Of a stretch of 64,000 nucleotides of DNA, positions 25,020-33,881 are shown piece after piece. The translations under genes were made by a program, and so were the position numbers. Source of the DNA: CAYRUD01 sp964427425 (lineage in GTDB: Bacteria > Chlamydiota > Chlamydiia > Chlamydiales > FEN-1388); assembly GCA_964427425.1 (NCBI GenBank), contig CAYRUD010000014.1:248001-312000 (forward strand), given 5' to 3'. How positions within the stretch are numbered: the first letter of the stretch is position 1; every line of letters starts with the position of its first letter. The notes under the pieces were generated by a model. It was not told where the DNA came from. It saw only the letters and a program-made list of their open reading frames with translations, and ran no database searches.

Positions 25020-25904
25020 TTAAGGCTTTAGGAGATTTCCCCCGAGGCGCCTTTCACGCAATTGATAGTCTTCAATAGCTCGTTTAAAATGCCTTGGAGT
25101 GAAATCCGGCCAATGATCATTTTCTATATACACTTCGGAGTATGATGATTGCCACAAAAGAAAATTTGAAAGTCGAATTTCTCCGCTTGTTCTTACTATA
25201 AGATCAGGATCTGGAATACCTTTTGTATCAAGTGACTCGGAAAAAAGATTTTCGGAAAGAATTGGTAATAGATCGTCTGTCTTATCTCTCATAGAGAGTA
25301 TTTTCTTTATCGCTCTGACAATTTCATCTCTTCCACCATAGTTAAGAGCAAGAGTGAGGGTGAATTCTCTCTCTTTCTGATATGTTGCTTTCTTGACTTT
25401 TTCAATAGTGTTTTGAAGAGATGTGGGCAATACGTTCAAATCACCAATAGTCTGAAGAGATATTTTAGCGCGTTGAAGCGCATCTGAATAATATTCGAGA
25501 TGAATCTCAAAGAGCTTCATGAGGAGTTCAATCTCTTCTTTAGGGCGCTTCCAGTTTTCAGTTGAGAAAGAATAGACCGTAAGCCACTCGACGCCTATTT
25601 CTTTTGCTGCTAAAGCAGTTTCAATGAGTGTGTAGGCTCCTTGAATGTATCCTGCACTAAATGGAAGGCCTTTTACAGTTGCCCACCGGCGATTCCCATC
25701 TGGAATAATTGCTACATGGCGAGGCATCTCTTTTTTCCGCACCTGGAGAACTTCTTCGTGGGTGTATAATCTCTCAGTTCCATCAGAAACTGATTTGCGA
25801 ATAGGGAGGATAAGCTGGTTAGGGAGGCTATTCATTGAACTCTCAAGAGGAGTTGGTAATTGAGGGGATTGTAAGGAGCGTTTGTTACCCACAAATGGTT
25901 CCAT
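25020..25904 (-). CDS. uppS: Isoprenyl transferase (undecaprenyl diphosphate synthase)
   Basis: The conserved core begins near residue 58 with MPRHVAIIPDGNRRWA (catalytic Asp in DGNRRWA) and continues with TVYSFSTENWKRPKEE, LNYGGRDEI and DPDLIVRTSGEIRLSNFLLWQSSYSE, ending RRLGG. These are all UppS motifs. The core is of normal size; the first ~57 residues are an extension with no recognised domain, so an internal start is possible. It condenses isopentenyl diphosphate units to C55 diphosphate for peptidoglycan and LPS carriers. It is the first gene of the uppS-cdsA-cmk set. Confidence 0.95.
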   Translation of the reverse strand: MEPFVGNKRSLQSPQLPTPLESSMNSLPNQLILPIRKSVSDGTERLYTHEEVLQVRKKEMPRHVAIIPDGNRRWATVKGLPFSAGYIQGAYTLIETALAAKEIGVEWLTVYSFSTENWKRPKEEIELLMKLFEIHLEYYSDALQRAKISLQTIGDLNVLPTSLQNTIEKVKKATYQKEREFTLTLALNYGGRDEIVRAIKKILSMRDKTDDLLPILSENLFSESLDTKGIPDPDLIVRTSGEIRLSNFLLWQSSYSEVYIENDHWPDFTPRHFKRAIEDYQLRERRLGGNLLKP

Positions 25905-26100
25905 AACTGATCATTCAAGCCCGAATAGATCTATCCTCTTTGGTTTGAGAAAAGATCTCTCAAGCGTTCACACGTTTTTAAATTACAGGCATTCAATTTC
26001 AAAAGCAATTTAATATATAAGAGCTTTTAGCTCGCACGAGAGTTAAAATATATATTAAAATTCTATATTTTTATTCATGCGAGCTCATGTATGTCAGTAA

Positions 26101-27915
26101 TTAGTCGCTTCCAAGCTTAAGGACATCCATGAAGGCATTCTGAGGTATGGTCACCTTCCCGATCTCCTTCATTCGCTTTTTTCCTTCCTTCTGCTTTTCC
26201 CATAGCTTTTTCTTTCGTGAGATATCGCCGCCATAGCATTTAGCGGTCACGTTCTTTGTAATAGCTTTAATGGTCTCTCGGGCAATTACTTTGCCGCCAA
26301 CAGCTGCTTGAATTGGAACTTTAAAAAGCTGCATAGGGATAACATCTTTCAACTTCTCACAGATTGCTCTGCCTTTATATTCAGCTTTTGATCTGTGGAG
26401 AAGGCATGAGAATGCATCCACCGGCTCTTCGTTTACTTTAATTTCTAGCTTGATGATGTCGCTCTCTTCATATGAATCAAATTCATAGTCGAATGATGCG
26501 TAGCCCTTTGTTACCGACTTAAGACGATCGGCAAAATCGGTGATAATTTCATTTAACGGAATTCGATAGGTAAGAAGGAGTCGTTTTGCGTCAAGTGTCT
26601 CCATCTTCGTGCATGTGCCACGCTTATCAAGCGTCAGGCTCATGACATTACCTAAGTAGTCATTTGGAGTAAGGATGTGGCAGATAACCCAAGGCTCTTC
26701 AACCCATGCAATTGTCGATGGATCGGGGAAGTAAGCAGGGTTGTCAATTTCTACAGTTTGTCCATCATTAGACACGACCTTGTAGATAACGCTCGGCGAG
26801 GTTGTGATGATATCGAGATCAAACTCACGCTGGAGTCTTTCTACGACAATCTCAAGGTGGAGGAGTCCTAAAAATCCGCAGCGGAAGCCAAATCCAAGGG
26901 CGGTGCTGCTCTCTTGTTCAATATGAAGCGCAGAATCATTCAACTGAAGCTTATAGAGCGCATCTTTTAATGCCTCAAAATCACCAGAGTCTATTGGATA
27001 GATACCAGCGAAGACAACTGGATTGATGATCTTAAATCCAGGAAGTGGCTCTTTTGCGCCATCTCGAGCTGTAGTGACTGTGTCGCCAATTTTGACATCC
27101 TGAGTGTTTTTGATATTAGCGACAAAATAACCAACTTCTCCAGCTTGCAGCGAATTGACAGGTCTTTGGCTAGGGGTGAAGACGCCAACTTCTAAAATTT
27201 CATACTGTTTTTCTGTCGCCATAAGGCGAATCTGAGATCCTTTTGTTAAGGATCCAGACATGACTCGAACGTATACCAAGATTCCGCGATATGGATCGTA
27301 TTGTGAGTCAAAGACAAGTGCTTTGGTTGTCTTTTCTTCTGGGATTTTTGGTGGAGGGATTACCTCTACGATTCTTTCAAGAATATCGTCTATCCCGATA
27401 CCTGCCTTTGCAGAGCATGGGATGCATTCTGACCGATCAAAAGCTAGAGTGTCTTCAAGCTGCTGTTTGGCACCGTCAACATCGGCAGTCGGAAGATCGA
27501 TCTTATTGATGACAGGAATGATTGTTAGGTGTCTCTCTAAAGCTAAGTGAACGTTTGCTAAGCTTTGAGCTTGAAGACCTTGTCCTGCATCGACGACGAG
27601 GAGAGCTCCTTCACAAGCAGACAAAGAGCGTGATACCTCATACGTAAAATCGACGTGTCCGGGAGTATCAATCAAGTTCATTTGATAGATCTTGCCATCT
27701 TTTGCCTGATAGTACATCCGAACTGGATGTGCTTTAATCGTAATGCCTCTTTCACGCTCAAGATCCATTCCATCGAGAACTTGCTCTTGCATTTCTCGTT
27801 TTGATAGCGTCCCAGTACGCTCCAAAAATCTATCGGCAAGTGTCGATTTACCGTGATCGATATGGGCGATAATTGAGAAGTTTCTAATATTCTGTGGGTC
27901 GTATTCAAAAGCCAT
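26101..27915 (-). CDS. lepA: Elongation factor 4 (translation factor GTPase LepA)
   Basis: The 604-residue protein shows the LepA signature: IRNFSIIAHIDHGKSTLADRFL (G1), RERGITIKAH (G2), LIDTPGHVDFTYEVSRSL (G3), NKIDLPTAD (G4) and SAKAGIGID (G5). The C-terminal CTD unique to LepA is present (VIARETIKAITKNVTAKCYGGDISRKKKLWEKQKEGKKRMK in outline). It binds ribosomes under stress or during initiation. The ~560-base gap upstream probably holds its promoter; an 8-bp inverted repeat (AGCTCGCA/TGCGAGCT, 26030-26087) downstream may act as terminator. Confidence 0.98.
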   Translation of the reverse strand: MAFEYDPQNIRNFSIIAHIDHGKSTLADRFLERTGTLSKREMQEQVLDGMDLERERGITIKAHPVRMYYQAKDGKIYQMNLIDTPGHVDFTYEVSRSLSACEGALLVVDAGQGLQAQSLANVHLALERHLTIIPVINKIDLPTADVDGAKQQLEDTLAFDRSECIPCSAKAGIGIDDILERIVEVIPPPKIPEEKTTKALVFDSQYDPYRGILVYVRVMSGSLTKGSQIRLMATEKQYEILEVGVFTPSQRPVNSLQAGEVGYFVANIKNTQDVKIGDTVTTARDGAKEPLPGFKIINPVVFAGIYPIDSGDFEALKDALYKLQLNDSALHIEQESSTALGFGFRCGFLGLLHLEIVVERLQREFDLDIITTSPSVIYKVVSNDGQTVEIDNPAYFPDPSTIAWVEEPWVICHILTPNDYLGNVMSLTLDKRGTCTKMETLDAKRLLLTYRIPLNEIITDFADRLKSVTKGYASFDYEFDSYEESDIIKLEIKVNEEPVDAFSCLLHRSKAEYKGRAICEKLKDVIPMQLFKVPIQAAVGGKVIARETIKAITKNVTAKCYGGDISRKKKLWEKQKEGKKRMKEIGKVTIPQNAFMDVLKLGSD

Positions 27916-28475
27916 GGGACTTCTAATTCTGCTCTTTGGAAAATAGTTACTGCCGTGTGGTCATGAAATTCCGGGTGGCAGGCAAAAAATTTCAATTATG
28001 TATAAGCAAGATACATGCATATATCACATTGAGGATTTCATTCATCTCTTTACATCTAGAAAGAGGAATTGAAAAAGGATTCTTAGAACGGCAAATTGTA
28101 CGACAAACTTGTCGATGTTTTCAAACCAATTGCATTTCTCTTCGTCAAAACTTCCCTGTCATCTCTTAGTTTTTCTCACTAAGTGATGTGCGTTTTGCGA
28201 TAGGGATTGATAACAAAAGTAAAACTTACTGTCTGTGTACTGATTTTTTCTGAATAGATGGCTTTTTTTCTGGATAATAGACTTTTCTCGAAGAGACTAG
28301 TCGTGAGCTTCTTAAGAACTACATATTGAGGTAGCTTGCAATAAAATTACTTCCAGATAAAAAAGGAAGTATTAGCTTTCGAACTCAATTTTACTCGTTT
28401 TTTCATGAAGCTGATAAAAAATTAGAACGGCTTCATGTTTTATGAATGCTCTCTATAAAAGGTTAAAAGATAAAT
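27916..28475. other. 560-bp intergenic region upstream of lepA and the 28476 gene
   Basis: No credible gene: the one open stretch (27936-28169) has no ribosome binding site, odd composition and no recognisable protein pattern. Two short inverted repeats lie near the right end: ACTTCC/GGAAGT around 28349-28370, and CATGAAGC/GCTTCATG at 28404-28411 and 28430-28437, about 40 bases before the next start. They may be leader structures. This gap marks the left edge of the accessory block. Confidence 0.4.
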
Positions 28476-28976
28476 ATGGGTTTTTCAGAATATTTAATGC
28501 CAGCATCAAGTGGTCAGTGGGCAACTGGCCCATTGAATTACATCTGTAATGATATTATCTATAATGAAAGTGTGTTTGTCCCTCAAGACGACTCGCGAGA
28601 GATTCCTTCATATACTTCGAATCCAAGAAATGGGGCAATTGTCCGAGCTGTCGCTTCACTTGCTGTCTCCTTCTTCTCGGTCTTGGATGTAGCCTACCAT
28701 GCCACTGCATGTGTAATGAAATTGCCCGCGGTTGTAACAAAACTGACAGTCGCCAAATGGATGGGGTTTCATGACTCTTTTCCTCAGACTTTGTCTGAAG
28801 ATGAATTGAAGAAACATGTAAATCGTATTGGTAAATCTGTGATGATGGTTTTTATCTCGCTCTTTGCGGGATCATTTAATCCAGAAATTGTCGTAGCAAT
28901 GGCATCGAAGGTCGGGTATACAACCTTTCCTCGAGAAGCGATAGAAGAAGACGTTCTTTTGATAAACTTAACCTAA
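28476..28976 (+). CDS. Unrecognised 166-aa protein with paired hydrophobic segments
   Basis: I do not recognise this protein. Residues ~55-80 (GAIVRAVASLAVSFFSVLDVA then YHATACVMKLPAVV) form a bilobed hydrophobic region, and a second segment (SVMMVFISLFAGSF) lies at ~118-131. Bilobed hydrophobic regions are a feature of chlamydial inclusion-membrane (Inc) proteins, but other membrane-associated effectors share it. The ribosome binding site is weak (AAAAGG). A strong terminator follows at 28995-29025, so it is a single-gene unit. No signal peptide. Confidence 0.6.
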   Translation: MGFSEYLMPASSGQWATGPLNYICNDIIYNESVFVPQDDSREIPSYTSNPRNGAIVRAVASLAVSFFSVLDVAYHATACVMKLPAVVTKLTVAKWMGFHDSFPQTLSEDELKKHVNRIGKSVMMVFISLFAGSFNPEIVVAMASKVGYTTFPREAIEEDVLLINLT

Positions 28977-28994
28977 AAGCTTTGGGTCTTATTT

Positions 28995-29025
28995 TAGGCG
29001 CTTTTTTATAAAAGCGCCTATTTCT
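28995..29025 (+). terminator. Rho-independent terminator
   Basis: A perfect 11-bp stem TAGGCGCTTTT/AAAAGCGCCTA with a four-base loop is followed by TTTCTT, 19 bases after the stop of the 28476 gene. Confidence 0.88.
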
Positions 29026-29124
29026 TGATGAGCGCCTTAAAAGGCTATATGCTTCCTTTCTTGGCAAAAATAGGATTATGATGTAGCATCGAGGGGCCTT
29101 TTTTTAAGGCTTTCTATACTCAAT

Positions 29125-29208
29125 GCGGTCATGGCGGAATTGGTAGACGTGCTAGATTCAGGTTCTAGTCGGGGTAACTCGGTGAAAGTTCGAGTCTTTC
29201 TGGCCGCA
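29125..29208 (+). tRNA. tRNA-Leu (anticodon CAG)
   Basis: A class II tRNA: acceptor GCGGTCA paired with TGGCCGC (one G-T pair), D-arm with GGCGGAATTGGTAGACG, anticodon arm CTAGA-TTCAGGT-TCTAG with CAG in the loop, a long variable arm, and a T-arm with GTTCGAGTC. Discriminator A; CCA not encoded. It reads CUG. Confidence 0.97.
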
Positions 29209-29322
29209 TATCCTCTTAGAGATTTTATCCTCAGCTCATATCCTCTTTAGAATAATCTTTTATTTCGTGTATCTCTCCTACTAGAGTGACCTACAAAGGA
29301 ACTGAGGTGAGGGGCTGTTAAC

Positions 29323-30948
29323 GTGGATTTAGCATATAAGGATTTATTCCAAGGGGAAGTAGATCTCCACGATTCATGGCAAGTGGAGCTTGAGACTATC
29401 TGTCCTGTCTCTCAGGTAGGGGCAATAACTACCCATGTTCAAGAGTTCTACTTTTTTATTCCATCCTCTTTGCAGATCTCTCAAGAGAACTATTTAAAAG
29501 AGCATTTTTATAACGATAGAACCCATTTTGTACGGCAAAAGACTGCTGTTTGCACCCTTGAAGGGCTTTCTCAAAAGTATGATTGGGTAAAGCTTGCATA
29601 TCCAAATAAACCTTCGATCTTTTCTCATGTAGGCAATCTTCTTCCAAATACATCGCACCTTGAGATCAAGGAGCATCTCTTTTTATCAGCTAATATATTC
29701 AGGTCTTCTCTTAGAAAAAGAACTCGAGAGCTTTTTGAGCTATTAAAAAGCCGAGGAATTGTAAATCGTGACTTTTTTAAAGATCGCTCTGAAGGAGCGA
29801 TAGATTGTGTAGAACGCGATGAAGTCTTTGACTTGAGTGAGGTGCAGTATGTTGTCTCTCAATTCGTAAGCCTCATTCAACAAGCTCTTGAAACATGGAG
29901 AAATATGGCGAAGGCCCATTTGCCACAGATCCCAGAATGCTCTCCTTTTGTTTATGAAGCCTTTTCGTGTGCAGACCAATATGTTAGTACCTCGGTCGAT
30001 TTCTATCTCTCAGCAACTCTCTCGTATATACAGCCTTTTTCTTTCTCGAAATTAAGTGAAGAAATTGGTGAGGTGCTACAAAGTGAGAAGGAATATCGAA
30101 GCGAAAAATATAATGAACCGAGTTCTTTTTCGCACTGTAGCGAGATAGAGAAAGAAACAGTTCTTTATGAAAGAAATTGGAATGAAAAATTGATTCGAAG
30201 TGTTCTTTTTCTAACCTTGAAAAAGCACTCGTTCTCCCAAAGATGGGGACATATTATCGCGTCTTTTGCTGCTGGCCTTGCCGCTTTTCTTTATCTGTTC
30301 ATACTCTTTTGGAAATCAACTGTCCTTGTTGTCAATTCGATGACATTTATTATCGCTTCTTCTGTTTTGTATATTTTTAAGGATCGTATCAAGGAAGTGG
30401 TAAAGTCAGTTTTTCAGCAGCAAGCATGCCGCTTTTTTGATGACTTTAGAACCGATATTTATGCTTCAGAAAAGAGTTTTCTTCCCTTCGGGAGAATAAA
30501 AGAGTATTACATGAGCCTTTATCCAGGATCAGTTCCTCCTGATATACAAAAGTTAAGAACCTGGGGAGCACCACGACAGCATCTTTTTATTCAGGGACAA
30601 GAAACTGTTCTCTACTACAGGAAAAGAATATCTCTAAAACGAGAAGGGGATTGGATTACTAAAACGGGTGATAAACCTCTCTCTCTTCATACGATATTCC
30701 GTTACAATATCCACCGTCTTTTTGAGAAGGCGAGTGATCCTTACGAAGAGATTATTTGCTATGACGAAGAAAATAAATTTCGAACTATTTCTTTTCCTAA
30801 GGTGTATCACATCAATCTTATAGTTAAAACAGTCACTGGAGGCGCCTGTGGCGACCAGAGTTTGTTCAAAAAGTATCGTATTGTTGCTGATAAGACAGGC
30901 ATTAAGAGAATAGAGCGTTTATACGAAGGGATGCAATTCCAGGAATAA
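29323..30948 (+). CDS. Unrecognised 541-aa membrane-anchored protein (putative effector)
   Basis: Start is a GTG with GAGGGG about ten bases upstream. No family is recognised. Residues 1-305 are soluble, rich in serine and aromatic residues. Two hydrophobic segments (residues ~307-330 HIIASFAAGLAAFLYLFILFW and ~333-352 VLVVNSMTFIIASSVLYIF) form a hairpin anchor. The C-terminal ~190 residues look mainly beta. A stretch near residue 415 (RQHLFIQGQETVLYYRKR) faintly resembles the KQTFLQGKEIIRDEL motif of the dcw-cluster paralogous family, but this is too short to claim homology. A double-membrane hairpin without signal peptide is consistent with a type III-secreted inclusion-membrane protein. 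Monocistronic; AT-rich DNA follows. Confidence 0.7.
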   Translation: MDLAYKDLFQGEVDLHDSWQVELETICPVSQVGAITTHVQEFYFFIPSSLQISQENYLKEHFYNDRTHFVRQKTAVCTLEGLSQKYDWVKLAYPNKPSIFSHVGNLLPNTSHLEIKEHLFLSANIFRSSLRKRTRELFELLKSRGIVNRDFFKDRSEGAIDCVERDEVFDLSEVQYVVSQFVSLIQQALETWRNMAKAHLPQIPECSPFVYEAFSCADQYVSTSVDFYLSATLSYIQPFSFSKLSEEIGEVLQSEKEYRSEKYNEPSSFSHCSEIEKETVLYERNWNEKLIRSVLFLTLKKHSFSQRWGHIIASFAAGLAAFLYLFILFWKSTVLVVNSMTFIIASSVLYIFKDRIKEVVKSVFQQQACRFFDDFRTDIYASEKSFLPFGRIKEYYMSLYPGSVPPDIQKLRTWGAPRQHLFIQGQETVLYYRKRISLKREGDWITKTGDKPLSLHTIFRYNIHRLFEKASDPYEEIICYDEENKFRTISFPKVYHINLIVKTVTGGACGDQSLFKKYRIVADKTGIKRIERLYEGMQFQE

Positions 30949-30987
30949 TAAACATTAATTCAATGTTTTTTGTTCGTATTTAATTAA

Positions 30988-31021
30988 ATTTAACAAATCA
31001 TTGTTAATATATTTGTTAAAT
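30988..31021. promoter_or_regulatory. Operator-like cluster of TTAACAA/TTGTTAA half-sites
   Basis: Perfect inverted arms ATTTAACAAAT (30988-30998) and ATTTGTTAAAT (31011-31021) flank a 12-base spacer that itself contains TTGTTAA (31001-31007). Thus three 7-bp half-sites occur in 30 bases, two of them 12 bases apart in the same orientation. It lies 45 bases before the start of the next gene, in very AT-rich DNA. It could bind a dimeric regulator or nucleoid protein; a weak terminator is possible. Confidence 0.4.
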
Positions 31022-31065
31022 ATATTATTTTATATGAACTAAAATAAACGTTGGATTCTTGTTTC

Positions 31066-32754
31066 ATGTCGAATCTAAATGGAATTGATACAAATAATAC
31101 TTATAACGCTTCTTTTTATAATGATTTGCTGAAATTAACTTCGATCACTGAGCAAATCGAGAGGCTCTACTCAGCAAAAGATACGATTTCATGGCTCTCT
31201 TTCAATGAGAGGGTAGAAGATATTAAGTTGAAAATCAGATCGATCGCAGAGAAGAATAATTTATTGCCATCGACAAGCTTTTTCTCAAATATCTTCACAT
31301 CCATACGCGATTTTTTCTCATGTCATATATTTCAATCCTTCGAAGCAATTGAAAAAAGATATCTTAAGTCAGTAATTGCTCGTGTCGAATCATCCGTCCA
31401 TGATCTATTCAATTATATTAAGCCCCATACGGTTGATGTCCAAGCTCAGAAGAAGTGGGTTGAATTTGGCTTTTCGCCAGATGTAATTGAGGTTGCTCCT
31501 TCTTTTATTAATCATATGTACCAGTCGGGGCTCCTCTTTGCGATGAGGGCGTTTTCTAAAGGAGATTCCTCTCAGCAGGGACTTCGTAAGACAGATAATG
31601 GATCATTTGAAGTCTTATTTGAGGGAACGTATATTCCACTCCATGAATTTGAGAATAAAGTCTACTATGATAGAGACGCAAAGTACGCGATGTACAAAGA
31701 AAAGCAGAGTGAGGCACATCCTCTCCGTTATGTTGCTCCTCCAATAGGGTTTTCAAGGGTAGATCGTAAGAGTGTTCGAGGAGTAAGAGCGGACACATTA
31801 TCAAAAGATGAATTCGATCTTCTTAAATTACATGCGGCTAAATTTAAAGATGGGGTTGATCCTAAAGCGGTGAAGGGTGTTCTTCAGATCTGCACAAGAC
31901 TAGGCAGAGGAAATGGCCTCGATCTTCCTGAAGTATTTTACCAAGACGGAAATGAGGAAAATATTCCTCCACATTATTTCTTCCGAATCATTGACAGTGA
32001 GGGAAATGTCTATGCGAAGGGAGTCGGCCCTCGAAAAGCTCCATCACTTACAAATTTCGCAAGTATTATCCCAGGTTACCTTGACGACCTCGACTATATG
32101 GAGTTCCGAAAGAATCCTCTCACTATCACTTCAATTCCTATCATGAGTGATGAGAAAATAGATGAGATTTTTGATCACCTTCACTCAAGACCACATGTAT
32201 TTTCTTTTCCAAGATATAATTGCACCACGGTTGTTAAAGAAATTTTGGGAAAAATTGGGGAAGAGGTTGATTTAGAGACGTCTATTGAGGATTTTTTTGT
32301 GAATGCAATCAGAAAGCCATTTTCAAAGATACCTGTGATAGGCCCATTAGCCGAAAAAATAGGGTCTGTTTTTAACTCTGTTCAGAAGGCTTGGAAAGCG
32401 TATGTGCCAAGGCCGATTAGGGTGTTCCTTGTACCGGTGACAGGGGGTCTTTCTTGGCTTACTTCATGTATAGCAACAATTGCTCGTTCTGTTCTCGCCC
32501 TTTCATTAGGTGGCTCGAAAGTGCATCCTGCTGCGCGCGAAGAACTAAAAAGAAAAGGAATCGATCCTTCATCTATTCAATGTGTGTCGTCGTGGAAGAA
32601 TTTGGTATATCCGGAACACCAAAGATTTCATTCAGGACTTAATCTCTTGAAGTGGCAAAAGAAACAAAAGACGACAGAAAAACTTGTTCCTCCACCTCAA
32701 GAGCCTCGCTTCCAAGTGTACAGCGCATTTGAAAAGGAAGCGCAACAAGACTAA
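31066..32754 (+). CDS. Unrecognised 562-aa protein with a possible NlpC/P60-like or DUF4105-like Cys-His region
   Basis: The ATG at 31066 is preferred to an upstream TTG at 31051. No known family is certain. The N-terminal ~110 residues are helical. Residues ~330-410 contain a pattern seen in permuted papain-like folds: DHLHSRPHVFSFPRYNCTTV then VKEILGKIG, where a histidine and an asparagine-cysteine pair (RYNCTT) head a helix. In DUF4105-type proteins the cysteine in NNCTTF lies in the same setting. This is inference only. Two hydrophobic stretches (residues ~440-455 and ~475-500, FLVPVTGGLSWLTSCIATIARS) may insert in membranes. The C-terminus is basic and proline-containing. Flanked by effector-like genes. 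Confidence 0.65.
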   Translation: MSNLNGIDTNNTYNASFYNDLLKLTSITEQIERLYSAKDTISWLSFNERVEDIKLKIRSIAEKNNLLPSTSFFSNIFTSIRDFFSCHIFQSFEAIEKRYLKSVIARVESSVHDLFNYIKPHTVDVQAQKKWVEFGFSPDVIEVAPSFINHMYQSGLLFAMRAFSKGDSSQQGLRKTDNGSFEVLFEGTYIPLHEFENKVYYDRDAKYAMYKEKQSEAHPLRYVAPPIGFSRVDRKSVRGVRADTLSKDEFDLLKLHAAKFKDGVDPKAVKGVLQICTRLGRGNGLDLPEVFYQDGNEENIPPHYFFRIIDSEGNVYAKGVGPRKAPSLTNFASIIPGYLDDLDYMEFRKNPLTITSIPIMSDEKIDEIFDHLHSRPHVFSFPRYNCTTVVKEILGKIGEEVDLETSIEDFFVNAIRKPFSKIPVIGPLAEKIGSVFNSVQKAWKAYVPRPIRVFLVPVTGGLSWLTSCIATIARSVLALSLGGSKVHPAAREELKRKGIDPSSIQCVSSWKNLVYPEHQRFHSGLNLLKWQKKQKTTEKLVPPPQEPRFQVYSAFEKEAQQD

Positions 32755-32836
32755 AATAAGATGATCATTCTCTTGTTTTGTATATGCTCCGAATACATGT
32801 TAAGGGTATATACATAGGACAAGAGGATGGTTTCAT

Positions 32837-33613
32837 ATGGTAGATAGTCTTTTGTCATTTTTTCACACATCTTCGCGGTACTGTCCTCGGTGCTCTTGGG
32901 CTCTTTCTTGTATTAAAAAAGAGTTAGGGGCTCATGTCGTACCTCTTCCTTCAGTCTGTTCTCACAGAGGTCCAGATGCGGTCTTTCTCGCGTTGCTATT
33001 TCGAGATCCTTCTCTCTTCACAAGACTCTATTATTTGGCGAAAACTCATGCTCCATCGCTTTTTATGCATCATTTCTTTTGGCCTTTTCCATACTTTCGA
33101 AACTTTAATGAGCTTGAGCGATATGAGCGGTGGGGATACAGAAACTGGTTCTTTGAAAATAATATAAAAAGGCTTACGGACGAGGAAGCTTTAAGTTTAT
33201 TTCAGCCTATAGTTCGTAAAGCAATAACGCCCGCTTATTCAGTCTCATGGATATCAGAGAGAAGGGGTTTCGGACTCTTTGCTAAGAATGATATCCCTTC
33301 TTATAGATTTGTCGGACTCTATGCAGGCCTTATACGACCATATCACTTAAGAGAAGAGAATAATCACGCATATACCGCGCTTATTCCAAAGAAAGGACTT
33401 TTCTCCTCAATTGGCGATCAGTGGGTTATTGATTCTCTTGAATCGGGATCCGTAACACGCTTTGTGAATCATAGCGACACGCCAAATCTAGGGGCATCTG
33501 TCATGTTGTGGCGGTCTCTTCCTCTTCTTTCATTTTCTGCTATACAAGATATTCCAGAAGGTGAGGAATTAACAATTAATTATGGGCGCCGTTTCTGGAT
33601 CGGAAGAGTTTAA
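32837..33613 (+). CDS. SET-domain protein lysine methyltransferase (NUE-like candidate)
   Basis: The 258-residue protein has a complete SET domain in its C-terminal half: RGFGLFAKNDIP (SAM-binding RGxG, near residue 143), YAGLI, then RFVNHSDTPNLGA near residue 209 (the pseudoknot motif NHSxxPN, with Asp where many have Cys), and EGEELTINYG near residue 243 (catalytic Tyr). The N-terminal 130 residues include CPRC and C at +7 (residues ~17-27), possibly metal binding, and are otherwise unfamiliar. SET enzymes transfer methyl groups from SAM to lysine, in chlamydiae to host or bacterial histones (NUE of C. trachomatis is a known example). A GAGGATGG ribosome binding site supports the start. Probably acquired from a eukaryote. 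Confidence 0.88.
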   Translation: MVDSLLSFFHTSSRYCPRCSWALSCIKKELGAHVVPLPSVCSHRGPDAVFLALLFRDPSLFTRLYYLAKTHAPSLFMHHFFWPFPYFRNFNELERYERWGYRNWFFENNIKRLTDEEALSLFQPIVRKAITPAYSVSWISERRGFGLFAKNDIPSYRFVGLYAGLIRPYHLREENNHAYTALIPKKGLFSSIGDQWVIDSLESGSVTRFVNHSDTPNLGASVMLWRSLPLLSFSAIQDIPEGEELTINYGRRFWIGRV

Positions 33614-33881
33614 TAATTAATATTTTCATTCCTCATTCACTAAACGATTACTTAATTTTTTAGCATATAAATTGAGCAATAATGTGATCTCGTTGTAGGG
33701 TCGTCAAAAATGACAAGCAAAGGAGCTGCCCTTTTCCAAAGCAGGGGAAGGTCTATTCTTTGCTCTTGAGGAAGCTTTATATGCTGTCTTATAAGTATCA
33801 CACGTCATGGCTTATGTTATTACATATGCCCAAACAGCCGATGAAGATGGTTCCTTTGCTTGTTACGCATTGGAGGTATAT

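Noticed and set aside
27936..28169. Small plus-strand ORF in the gap before 28476
   Set aside because: No ribosome binding site, no recognisable pattern, composition like non-coding DNA.
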